64,000 bases of DNA, from contig NC_089274.1 in the NCBI RefSeq assembly GCF_963678975.1, positions 18,059,633-18,123,632 of the forward strand. The letters are read 5' to 3'. The notes under the pieces are model-generated. The model searched no databases. It was not told the DNA's origin and worked only from the letters and a program-made list of their open reading frames with translations. The translations under genes and the position numbers were made by a program. The stretch comes from Dysidea avara (Eukaryota > Porifera > Demospongiae > Dictyoceratida > Dysideidae). Of this stretch, positions 1 to 8,929 are shown one piece after another (the stretch's first letter is position 1; the number at the start of each line of letters is the position of its first letter).

Positions 1-905
1 CACATAAAGAGTTCAGCTGCAAATAAATCACTTGTACAGAGTTCAGCTACAAGTAAATCTCCCTGTAGAGGGATCAGCTAGAAGAAGTCACCTTGTAGAG
101 AGTTCAACTACAAAGAAACCATCATGCAGAGAGTTCAGTTACAAACAAATCACCCTGTAGAGAGATCAGCTAGAAGAAGTTACCTTGTAGATAGTTCAGC
201 TACAACAATTCACCCTGTAGAAAGATCAGCTAGAAGAAGTCACCTTGTAGAGTGTTCAGTTACAAAGAAACCATTATATAGAGAGTTCAGCTGCAAACAA
301 ATCACTCTGTAGAGAGTTCAGCTACAAAGAAACCGCCATGTAGAGAGTTCAGCCTCAAACAAATCACCTTGTAGAGAATTCAACTGCAACAAATCACCCT
401 GTAGAGAAGAAGTTACATTGTAGAGAGTTCAGCTACAAAAAAACCATAATGTAGGGAGTTCAACTACAAAGAAACCACCATGTATAGAGTTTAGCTGCAA
501 ACAAATCACCTGTAGAGAGTTCAGCTAGAAACAAATCATCCCGTAGAGAGATCAGCTGGACGAAGTCACCTTGTAGAGAGTTCAGCTACAAAGGAACCAT
601 CATGTAGAGAGTGAGTTCAGCTGCAAAAAAATCACCCTGTAGAGAGTTCAGCTAGACGAAGTCACCTTATAGAGAGTTCAGCTACAAAGAAACCATCATG
701 TAGAGAGTTCAGCAACAAACAAACCACCATGTAGAGAGTTTAGCTGCAAACAAATCACCTGTAGAGAATTCAGCTAGAAACAAATCACCCTTTAGAGAGA
801 CCAGCTAGAAGAGGTCACCTTGTAGAGAGTTCAGCTACAAAGAAACCATCCTGTATATAGTTCAGCTACATTTCAAGTCACCCAGTAGAGAGATCAACTG
901 CAAAA
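1..905. repeat. 31-bp satellite array, left block
   Basis: About 30 diverged tandem copies of a 31-bp unit whose core reads GAGAGTTCAGCTACAA, followed by an A/C-rich half. Copies vary in the centre (ttcagctac / atcagctag / ttcagctgc) and in the tail (aaatcaccct / aaaccaccat / gaagtcacctt). The short open frames here are repeat artefacts. The array starts before the window. The same satellite recurs at 8930-12595, and this block is nearly identical to 11697-12595. Confidence 0.95.
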
Positions 906-1112
906 AAATATCCTGTGGGGAATAATGGGCATGTAATAAATATATGTATATAATTTGTATAATTACTAATAAAATCAAAAAACAATTGAAGCATTAAAAA
1001 TCTTCTTTAAGTTCTTTTCTTCTTCCTGTGAAAAAAACACACGGGTTAAAAAAGCCCCAAAGCCAGCCATAGGCCGGCTTTGCAGTATACAAATACAAAA
1101 AGAAGTGATATC

Positions 1113-1766
1113 TAATCAAAAACAGCCAAACTGTAAAAAAAGGTGCGGCTCCCAAAAAGGCCATGGTGAAAAAAGATGTGAAATCCAAGGTGGCGGCCAA
1201 GAAATGGCTGTGATGGTAGGTTAATGGTTACATTTTAATAACAACAATTCAGGTGAATTTGGTGCTGCTACCACTTTGCAGTGCGACATCTAGATGTTGC
1301 ACTGCTAAGTGTGCCACATCACATTTGTAGCATAAAGAATTCCTTTGATCTGAGGTGTGAAAGTGTTACATATATATATATCTAATCAAAAACAGAAAAA
1401 CAGCCAAACTGTAAAAAAAGGTGCGGCCCCTAAAAAGGCCATGGTGAAAAAAGATGTGAAATCCAAGGTGGCGGCCAAGAAATGGCAAGCGGCACCAAAT
1501 TCACCTGAATTGTCGTTATTAAAATGTAACCATTAACCTACCATCACAGCCATTTCTTGGCCGCCACCTTGGATTTTACATCTTTTTTCACCATGGCCTT
1601 TTTGGGGGCCGCACCTTTTTTTTACAGTTTGGCTGTTTTTGATTAGATATATATATATATATGTAACACTTTCACACCTCAGATCAAAGGAATTCTTTAT
1701 GCTACAAATGTGATGTGGCACACTTAGCAGTGCAACATCTAGATGTCGCACTGCAAAGTGTGCTGA
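1113..1766. repeat. Compound foldback (nested inverted repeat)
   Basis: A segment beginning near 1113 (aatcaaaaacagccaaac) is repeated directly at about 1384-1497. It is then followed by a near-perfect inverted copy of the whole at about 1497-1766, including the flank with the CAGTGCGACATCTAGATG motif. Open frames here are shadows of the repeat. The left arm continues from the satellite exactly as at 12600-12950, so satellite and foldback look like parts of one repeated unit. Confidence 0.9.
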
Positions 1767-2394
1767 CAACTCATTACTGCATTCCATAAACTGTACAGCT
1801 TTAATGCTTCTTACTATTGAATACTGTAGTAAAATGTATATGAAACCTATATGAGCAACATCCACTTTACATTGTGGGCTTCAGTGATCTCCTGTGGCCT
1901 ACAATTGAGCCCTCCTGTGGCTCTCAATTGAGACCAACCGAATCCCACAATCAAAACTGTCTCATGGTGATAAGGTTTCTTATACATTTTGAAAACCTTA
2001 CATAGTAAGTACTAGTGTTATAGTAAGAGCTAATGTGAAGCTTTGATATAGTAACCATAATGATATATTCAACCACCACAGAGGATCCTGAACAAATGCT
2101 AGAGCACATTAAAGACACCCTCAACCACATCAAAGGCATTTAACTTAAACGTGAATTTAGCAGCTTACAACTACTGTAAAAGTAACTTCAAAGGGTTAGA
2201 ACTACTTTAAAAGCACCTTCAAAAGCTTAAAAAGCTACTTTGAAGTGTAACATATTAGTTGCAACACTGTAAGTCATGCACTCCTTACAGTGCTACAACC
2301 ATTACATATACCACCTTCACACCTCACTTCAAAGGGAAGAGAAGGTGCATAAGTGGTATAATAGCACTGCTAGCAGTGCTCAGGAATGCAGTAA
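1767..2394. other. Intergenic, no gene seen
   Basis: AT-rich sequence with no coding signal. A short stretch near 2270-2330 (caacactgtaag, then a segment near ttcacacctcacttcaaag) loosely resembles the foldback flank at 1320-1360 and 1670-1690, so it is probably older repeat debris. Confidence 0.5.
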
Positions 2395-2560
2395 CGAGAA
2401 TAGGAGGTAGTATATACAAGCCATATCCCTCCTAGGAGTGATATAACTTGTATATACTACCTCCTATTCTCAACTAGGAGGGATATAACTTGTATATACT
2501 ACCTCCTATTCTCACTAGGAGGGATATAACTTGTATATACTACCTCCTATTCTCATTAAT
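2395..2560. repeat. 41-bp direct repeat with one inverted copy
   Basis: Three tandem copies of a unit of about 41 bp ending CTACCTCCTATTCTC lie at about 2437-2555. They are preceded by one copy in the opposite orientation (gagaataggaggtag, from about 2398). The inverted and first direct copies can form a hairpin centred near the cctaggag at 2430-2437. Confidence 0.85.
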
Positions 2561-2789
2561 GCATTCCAAGCATTCTCAGAAATCATTTGATTTCTTTGAT
2601 GAAACTGTGTGATCTCCTCTCTAATATAGCGACACTTCACAGGATTGATAGTGGGTTTTAGTTTTTGTAAAGTGAGCCAGGGCATAGTATCATGGACTTG
2701 GGGAAGAAGATAGTTCATTGTTTTACTGAATGAAGAAGGTCACAGGTTAGTTTATATTAAACATGTTACATTCAATAGTCACGTGGGGA

Positions 2790-3350
2790 TGTCCCAGACA
2801 CTGGGTGTAGCGCTTAATTGATTTGGCCATTAGTGTTAATAGTATTCACTACTTTAGTTTATTCATGGCTAGTAAAGTAAGTACTTTAGTGTAGTTGAAT
2901 GTCTTTACATTGCCGTTTTGACACCTGGAGCGATGTCACACACACGTAGTGACTGGGCGTGGCGCTTAATTAGCTAGGCCATTATAGACCTTATTCATTT
3001 AGAACAGTAAGCGCCCTCTGATGTCACGCGAAGTCATACAAGGGTCCCTATTTACCATGGTAATGGCTTTTCGGACGCCATTTTGAGTTCTAAACCTGGG
3101 CGAACACAACGGTTGCTATCATGTTACCATAGTTATGGTACTGCAAATGGCGAATTTGGCGGAGAACTGTGATGTTACTATGGTTTTGGTACTGCAAATG
3201 GCGAATATTGGTGGACAACTCCTTCGCAACGGGTTATAAGCGCTATGAAATTAATTCAGTGAATAAGGTCTATAGCGCTGTAAACATATATTCACTGCTC
3301 TAAAGTTTAGTTTATTCATGGCTAGTATAGTAAGTACTTTATAGTGCACT
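2790..3350. repeat. Duplicated segment, second copy split by a MITE
   Basis: A segment reading ctgggtgtagcgcttaatt to gctagtaaagtaagtacttta (about 2800-2890) is repeated downstream (2952-2984 joined to 3273-3350). In the second copy it is split after ggccatta by the MITE at 2985-3272. This gives the empty-site sequence for that insertion. Confidence 0.75.
2985..3272. mobile_element. MITE with TAGACCTTATTCA termini
   Basis: The 288-bp element starts TAGACCTTATTCA and ends TGAATAAGGTCTA, with TA at both flanks as for Tc1/mariner-like insertions. Inside are two direct copies of a segment containing ggtactgcaaatggcgaat. The unsplit paralogous segment at 2800-2890 supports the boundaries. It has no coding capacity. 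Confidence 0.75.
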
Positions 3351-3459
3351 TAAGCTTCATTATGAGCTGTTCAGCTCGTATTTGGGCTTCCTGTGTTTAA
3401 TTGCGTACCCACGATCGTATGGAACGCCGTTTGTAACAAAAATATACCTGACTCCAGCT

Positions 3460-3622
3460 ACCTTATTATCGCCGATAATAAAACACCATCTTATTATCGC
3501 CGATAATAAGACTTATTATCGCCGATAATAAGACCTCATTTTATTATCGCCGATGATAAGACTATAGCTTATCATCGCCGATGATAAGACTCCAGCTTAT
3601 TATCGCCGATAATAAGGCGGTG
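3460..3622 (+). repeat. Left subterminal array of TTATTATCGCCGATAATAA
   Basis: About six copies of the 19-bp quasi-palindrome TTATTATCGCCGATAATAA, some with TCATCG arms, separated by 2-20 bp. Every copy has C at the central position, so the array has a direction despite near-palindromic arms. It is the mirror of the array at 7573-7846. Inference: transposase-binding subterminal repeats. Confidence 0.9.
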
Positions 3623-3736
3623 CTTATTTTCCTAGGAAATAATTAAGACAGCGCTTAAATTATGATTTCGGGTGCGTATATTTTAGCGCTTTAAAACTCT
3701 ATTTATATCACACTAAGTTAGTCATAGAAGGCTTGC

Positions 3737-5215
3737 ATGGCTGCAGCTACTTCGCGTGAATCTCAACTATGGGGATTATTTATTTATTATTAATTAGCAA
3801 AGCCCACCAGGGGCAACACGCTAATGTGCATTACAAATCACAAATTATTTAGCTTATCTATAATGTTCTTAAAAGTGTCAAGGTTAATTGTGTTGATGTT
3901 GTCAATTTTCAAGTTATTCCAATCAATAATTGTTCTTGGCAGAAAAGAATACTTATATAAATCAATTCTGGATTGCAGCTGTGCAAATTTGAGGGGATTA
4001 TTGGCACGAGTATATGATACAGGGGTTGGCTGGGGTAAACAATGGTTTGGTAGCACCAGTAAGTTTCTTACAATCTTGAATAATAATATAAGTCTAGCAT
4101 TTCTTCTCCTACTTTTTAAACTTGGCCATTGAAGGTAATTAAGCATATCTGTAATACTGTGTTGTTGACTGGATCTGTGCCATGGTTTATTAAGAACAAA
4201 TCTTGCAGCTCGGTGTTGGATCATTTCTAATTTGCTAACTGTTGTTTGGTGATAAGGATCCCAGATAGCTGAGCAGTATTCAATAGAAGGTAACAATAAT
4301 TGTTTGTATAAGTGTTCTTTGATTTGTATTGGGGCATTATATAAATTCCTTTTCAGAAATCCAAGAAGACGGTTTGCCTTTCCACAAATATAGTTAACAT
4401 GAGGTTCCCATGATAGTGTATGATGGAGGCGGATACCAAGATAGGTGTGCTCTGATACAATATTCAAGGGGATGGGAAGCATTTTTTGACAAAATTGCAG
4501 TTTTTCTTCGCGAAAGCGGTCGCCAATTTGGAAACTGCTCGGAAAATTTTGCTAATTATGCCATAGAAAGGTTGGAAATCTGCATTATTACTGTCTCTCG
4601 CCTTAAGGCACATTTGGAAAATGGTGCAGTACTTGTCCAGCCCCAGTACCATGAAGTTGTGACCGGATATAAGAACAGTATGGAGAGCTTGGTAACATAT
4701 TTGAGATCGTTGTCGGCTGGAGAACTAGACTAATGGGAGAGATACATAGCCTCAATGGAACGTGTATCAGAATCTTTGCGATACAGAGCTGCAACAAGGG
4801 AAAGTGTAGGTAGAGGAAGACCTCCATCTATTGTAGCAAAGGAACAACTTGAATATTTGTGTTCATTATCATTTTCATGGACTGACATAGCATTGTTGTT
4901 GGGTGTTTCCAGGATGACATTGTATATAGGAGACATCAAGAATTTGGAATGCAGGCAGGGAACTGACTGATACAGAACTTAGAACTAGAGTGTCAGTCAG
5001 AAATTAAGAATACACTTTCTGGTGTAGGAGAAAAGTTGATTCTAGGCTGACTTAAGTCAATGGGGTATAGGGTGACTAGAGCTCGTGTTCGAGATGCACT
5101 GAGGTCTGTAGACCCCATCAACACTGCTCTTAGGTGGCAGGGGGGATTACAACTCGAAGACCTTACTCAGTTCCTGGACCTAATTCCCTATGGCATATAG
5201 GTATGCACTTATAGT
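3737..5215 (+). pseudogene. IS3EU transposase N-terminal remnant
   Basis: The likely start is ATG at 3737 (MAAATSRESQLW). The frame is interrupted by the LINE at 3774-4471 and resumes at 4477 with EAFFDKIAVFLRESG. An in-frame TAA sits at 4731-4733. The frame then continues through GRGRPPSIVAKEQLEYL and SWTDIALLLGVSRMTLY, a helix-turn-helix of the IS3EU/integrase-core type. A frameshift follows near 4930. Later pieces read RVTRARVRDALRSVDP and, one frame over, RRPYSVPGPNSLWHIG. That is the conserved lead-in to the first catalytic Asp of rve-like transposases. The remainder of the DDE core is missing. Family recognition is from memory of these motifs, and the protein is certainly non-functional. 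Confidence 0.8.
3774..4471 (-). mobile_element. 5'-truncated LINE (reverse transcriptase C-terminus)
   Basis: A minus-strand open frame (3838-4482) covers the end of a LINE ORF2. Features are TYLGIRLHHTLSWEPHV, then ANRLLGFLKRNLY, SIEYCSAIWDPYHQ and LEMIQHRAARFVLN, which are typical of the region after the RT thumb in CR1/L2/jockey-type elements. The 3' end carries an (AATAAATA)-like tail at 3774-3795. The element is flanked by ATGGG at 3769-3773 and 4472-4476. Removing it restores the reading frame of the IS3EU transposase. Only about 700 bp is present, consistent with 5' truncation during target-primed reverse transcription. Confidence 0.85.
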
Positions 5216-5451
5216 TGTCTATGTGCTATGTTGTATGTTGCAACATAAATATATTATTATATTAACTGTACAGCACAAAATTTTGAAGGATGCAGAATCT
5301 CTATACTGATTTGACAAAGTTTTTGACAGATATAAGAAGAGTATAGCTATAATACATATGACAACTATCAAAGTTTTCTTTGCACCATATACAGAGGGTA
5401 TCAGTTTGATTTGCATGACTGTGTTTTGAATCTGCATGACACTATATTTGA

Positions 5452-5690
5452 CCGGATTTGCGAAAAGGGGTCTTCCACCCACTTCCAATTTACCAACTTT
5501 GACAATTCATAACTTCCGACAGGAAACAGTTATTGCCTTGAAATTTAGGCAGTGGTGAGCACCAACACAGGTTAATAGATGGAGAAAATTTCAGAATTGC
5601 ATCTTTCTTGAACACAAAGTTATGATCTTCCAAGTTCATAGAATTGGATGTGTGTGGAAGACCCCTTTTCGCAAATCTGGTCACAATTAT
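5452..5690. mobile_element. Small inverted-repeat element inside the IS3EU copy
   Basis: A terminal repeat of about 40 bp reading tgaccggatttgcgaaaagg at 5452 recurs inverted as ccttttcgcaaatctggtca at about 5668-5687, with two to four mismatches. The element of about 240 bp has no coding potential. I could not settle a target duplication. Confidence 0.7.
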
Positions 5691-6269
5691 GTTGTGCAGT
5701 GAAACCTCTCTAATCTCATGCACAGAGACATCAACTTTGTCAAGTCACCTGTGTAATCCGACATTGTACAATATTTTTGGATTGTGCAGTAAATTAGGAA
5801 CATTGCTTTTTTATTTTTATTTTTTTTGAATTTTCAACTATTACAGCTTTTTTCTTTTATGAAAAAATGCTTGGATGCTCAAAACTTACACTCTGTGTTA
5901 GTTGGTAATGCAGCTATTAATCTTTGCCATATTGCAAAGGTTGAAAACAATGTATTTCCGAGTCTAGGGAATCCAATTTTTGTCAGATTACAGAGTACAA
6001 ATGTGTCAGATTACAGAGGTTGTTTTCTATACAAAAGTGTTGGTAAATGACAGCTTGGTTAGATTAGAAAGGATCCCGGTGAAATAGCTGTTTAGTTAGA
6101 GTAATTTGGTATGGTCTAATATGGTTTTAGTATTACAGTGTGGTTACGACATGTTGTAACTGAGAATAGTTTACATTACATGCACTAATATTATGTACAC
6201 ATTAGGTTGACAATATATATGATAATTATCCCAGAAGATAGAAAAATTATTGAGAGAGGTATGTGATAT

Positions 6270-6994
6270 GGTATTAATTTACAAAATGTTACTATAGCTT
6301 TGTATGTTGTAGCGGAAGACAAACGTTTGAAGTTTGTGAACCAAATTTGTCCAGTGACACCTCCAATTCTGACTGTTCATGTGATACGATGAAAAGAAGT
6401 GTTTCGAGATACCATGGAACTTTTGAGCAAAGATAAAGTGTTTGAAGAGTTTCCTCTCAAAATTCAATTTGCAAATGAGTAGGCAATAGACTATGGTGGA
6501 GTGTGTCATGATATGTTTTCTGCATTTTGGAAGCATGCTTATTTCCACTTTTTTAAGGATCAAACCTGCTTATTCCATGTCTGCATGCAAATGGCTAGCA
6601 TTGGCTGTGGAATCCCTTCTAATGAGAAGCAGTTTTGGGATAGTTTCACTGTTGAGGAACTATATTCTCTGTATGATTCACTTAGTGCGACTCCAGAAAA
6701 GGTTTTGGCTATACTAGATGAACCCATTGAGGAGAATTCTACCCAAGCAGCTGTTTTTGGCTATTTAGAGCTTTATGTTGGGAACATGAAGAATGAAGAG
6801 GCTAGGTGTTTCTTGAGGTATACCACAGGGAGTTTAGTGTTGATTGGTCAACATATAACTGTTGGCTTTAACAGCTTATCAGGATTCGCCTGGCGACCTA
6901 CTGCCCATACATGTGGGTGTGAATTGGAACTGCCTTCAACCTATCTCAGCTATCTTGAGTTTGAGAAAGAGTTCAATGCCATCGGTTTTAGCTG
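6270..6994 (+). pseudogene. HECT-like E3 ligase domain remnant in the transposon
   Basis: The open frame from 6501 reads a HECT C-lobe: FLRYTTGSLVLIGQ, then GFAWRPTAHTCGCELELP and YLEFEKEFNAIGFS. HECT C-lobes carry LP-x-AHTC near the catalytic Cys followed by a hydrophobic LP motif, and both are visible here. The same frame upstream reads RLKFVNQICPVTPPI, then EVFRDTMELLSKDKVFEEF, then AIDYGGVCHDMF, matching the N-lobe 'GGV' region. It is broken by stops near 6392 and at 6480-6482. Known HECT enzymes transfer ubiquitin through a thioester cysteine. The Cys of AHTC is retained, but the frame is dead. Because it lies between the transposon termini it is probably element cargo rather than a host gene. 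Confidence 0.7.
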
Positions 6995-7572
6995 ATCGAT
7001 AACTGTGCTTGGGACATGAATGCTTGTTGACTGTCAGTACACCAGTTGTAGCCAGGACGCTGTGTATATTACTTTAATGATTTTTGCATGTGTGTTATGT
7101 AGCTACCATTTATAACATGATCTGTAAATAAACATTGATGATTTGGATAGTTGCATATGATGCATGTATTAGGTATTGTACCAAATACTTTGAGGGGAAA
7201 ATCAGTAGTTTTCGCGGTTTTGCATGGGGGTAGTTATCAGCGAGAAGTTTATTCTAGACCTCCATATAATCTAGCTAATACATTTTGGGAGTGTTTGCAA
7301 ATCCGCGAAAAAAATTTTTAGCAACAATGCTCAACCTCGAAAAATTTGCCTCTCGAAATAATTATTTTTCACTAGATCAGCTGGTGTCTGCCTACGACCT
7401 TGTTCAACTCCATACTGCAGCTGGTCACTGATGATGCCATGATTCACTGAAGCAGCCATGACTTAATAGCTAGCTAACATTATTATTAATAATAAAAGCT
7501 AATAGATCTATATACGCGCCCGAGGACATAATTTAAGCGCTGTCTTAATTATATCCTAGGAAAATAAGCGCT
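6995..7572. other. Non-coding 3' part of the IS3EU element
   Basis: AT-rich sequence between the HECT remnant and the right subterminal array. The stretch aatttaagcgctgtcttaatt near 7533 is the mirror of aattaagacagcgcttaaatt near 3640, so the terminal inverted repeat extends inward past the short-repeat arrays. No gene is seen. Confidence 0.6.
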
Positions 7573-7846
7573 GTCTTATTATCGGCGATGATAAGTTAGA
7601 GTCCTTATCATCGGCGACAATAAGCTGTAGTCTTATCATCGGCGATAATAAAGCTGTAGTCTTATCATCGGCGATAATAAGGTGAGGTCTTATTATCGGC
7701 GATAATAAGTGTTATCATCGGCGATTATAAGGCGAGGTCTTATTATCGGCGATAATAAGTGTTATTATCGGCGATAATAAGTGTTATTATCGGCGATAAT
7801 AAGGATGGTGTTTTATTATCGGCGATAATAAGGTAGCTGGAGTCAG
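7573..7846 (-). repeat. Right subterminal array of TTATTATCGGCGATAATAA
   Basis: About ten copies of the quasi-palindrome seen at the left end, now all with G at the centre, so the array is inverted relative to 3460-3622. Some copies are variant (TTATCATCGGCGATGATAA). The copy number is higher than on the left, showing expansion after or during element evolution. Confidence 0.9.
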
Positions 7847-7882
7847 GTATATTTTTGTTACAAACGGAGTTCCATACGATCG

Positions 7883-8100
7883 AAGCGATCTGCATGCTCG
7901 TGACGATACACTTACGTTCGGCCTCTCAGCAGTGCCTTGTCGTTGCTCTTACGACGTTACCCACAATCGAAAGTCACATGGTCTCATATAAATACACTCG
8001 CAAAGCATTCCACCAATTTCCATGTACACTTGCAGGTGATTCACCCAAGTGGAATATATCAAGACACACGGTAGTGTGTCGTGCGGCCCAAGAAGCTGGC
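7883..8100. other. Flank of the IS3EU element, no gene
   Basis: Sequence between the right target duplication and the diverged repeats. Two overlapping short open frames on opposite strands show no recognisable domain. Confidence 0.4.
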
Positions 8101-8900
8101 GCGCCACACCCGTGAGTATATTGACAGGAAGAACGAAAACGTCATTTTCACACATTTGTATCTCGGTGATCACTTATCTGATTGGAACCAAATTTGCTAC
8201 ACAGTTGCCCGCCAGCCAAGGGAGTCTACATTCCAAATTTGAAGGAAATCGCTCCAGCCATTTCCGAGATACGAGCTGCCAAAGTTTCGTTTTTTTTTCT
8301 TCGTTTTTTTTTTCTTCTTCTTCTTCTTCTTCGTCTTTTCGCACACTTGCAAAAATTGCTATAACAAGCAAACGCGTACTCCGATCGCCTTGAAATTTGA
8401 CACACAGAAAGGGAGTCCAAAGGCCAATCCTAGCATCAAATTTGGTACAAATCCGATGAATGGTTCAGGAGTTATGACCGATTATTCGCGTAAAACAAGA
8501 TCGATTTGTTGTCACGCCTACAGGGTAAACCGCTTCATGGAATGAGCTGAAAATTGCTATGTAGATGGAGTAACCATCGTAGGAGTGCCTTTTGGTGGTT
8601 TGAAAGGAATCGAGATAAAGACCACGGAGATATGACACAAAACCCAACCTGTGTCACAATTACGCGATCGATTTTTATGAATAAAAAGTATTAGTTTTCA
8701 CGCCTACTAGGCAAACCGCTTAGAGCAATGAGCTGAAAATCGGTGTATAGCTGGAATAATCTTCATAGAAAGTCCTTGCAGTAGTACAGAAGAATCGGAT
8801 TACAAACCACTGAGTTATGATTCGAAAGCCAACTCCGTGTAGCAAATGCGAGATCGAGATACTCTAATAGAACAGTCACCCTAATAGAGCATTCGGCTAA
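8100..8900. repeat. Diverged 140-190-bp units with CTT tract
   Basis: Two clear direct repeats start tcacgcctacagggtaaacc (8512) and tcacgcctactaggcaaacc (8699), each continuing through gagctgaaaat. Two further related units lie at about 8155-8285 and 8350-8480; they share caaatttg, gggagtc and a terminal 'gagttatgac' or 'cgagata' style ending. A pyrimidine tract rich in CTT sits at 8286-8340. The block ends in the dispersed 19-bp motif at 8860-8879. It reads as a non-coding dispersed repeat. Confidence 0.6.
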
Positions 8901-8929
8901 TTTATTTATTCCATTATAGAATTTTATTA

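Larger units (their letters stand above)
3418..7876 (+). mobile_element. IS3EU-type DNA transposon, decayed
   Basis: The 4,459-bp element has inverted termini starting TATGGAAC and ending GTTCCATA. It is flanked on both sides by the 6-bp duplication CGATCG (3412-3417 and 7877-7882). The termini match for tens of bases with one or two mismatches, and beyond them lie mirrored arrays of a 19-bp quasi-palindrome. Inside are a plus-strand transposase remnant (from 3737) and a HECT-like remnant (to 6994). A LINE (3774-4471) and a small inverted-repeat element (5452-5690) are nested within. The 6-bp duplication and TAY-type terminus agree with what I recall of the IS3EU superfamily. The transposase fragment supports the assignment independently. 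Frameshifts, stops and loss of the catalytic core make it non-autonomous. Confidence 0.85.

Noticed and set aside
3460-3622. Possible bacterial operator or terminator cluster
   Set aside because: The short palindromes mirror an array at the other end of a transposon. They are subterminal repeats.
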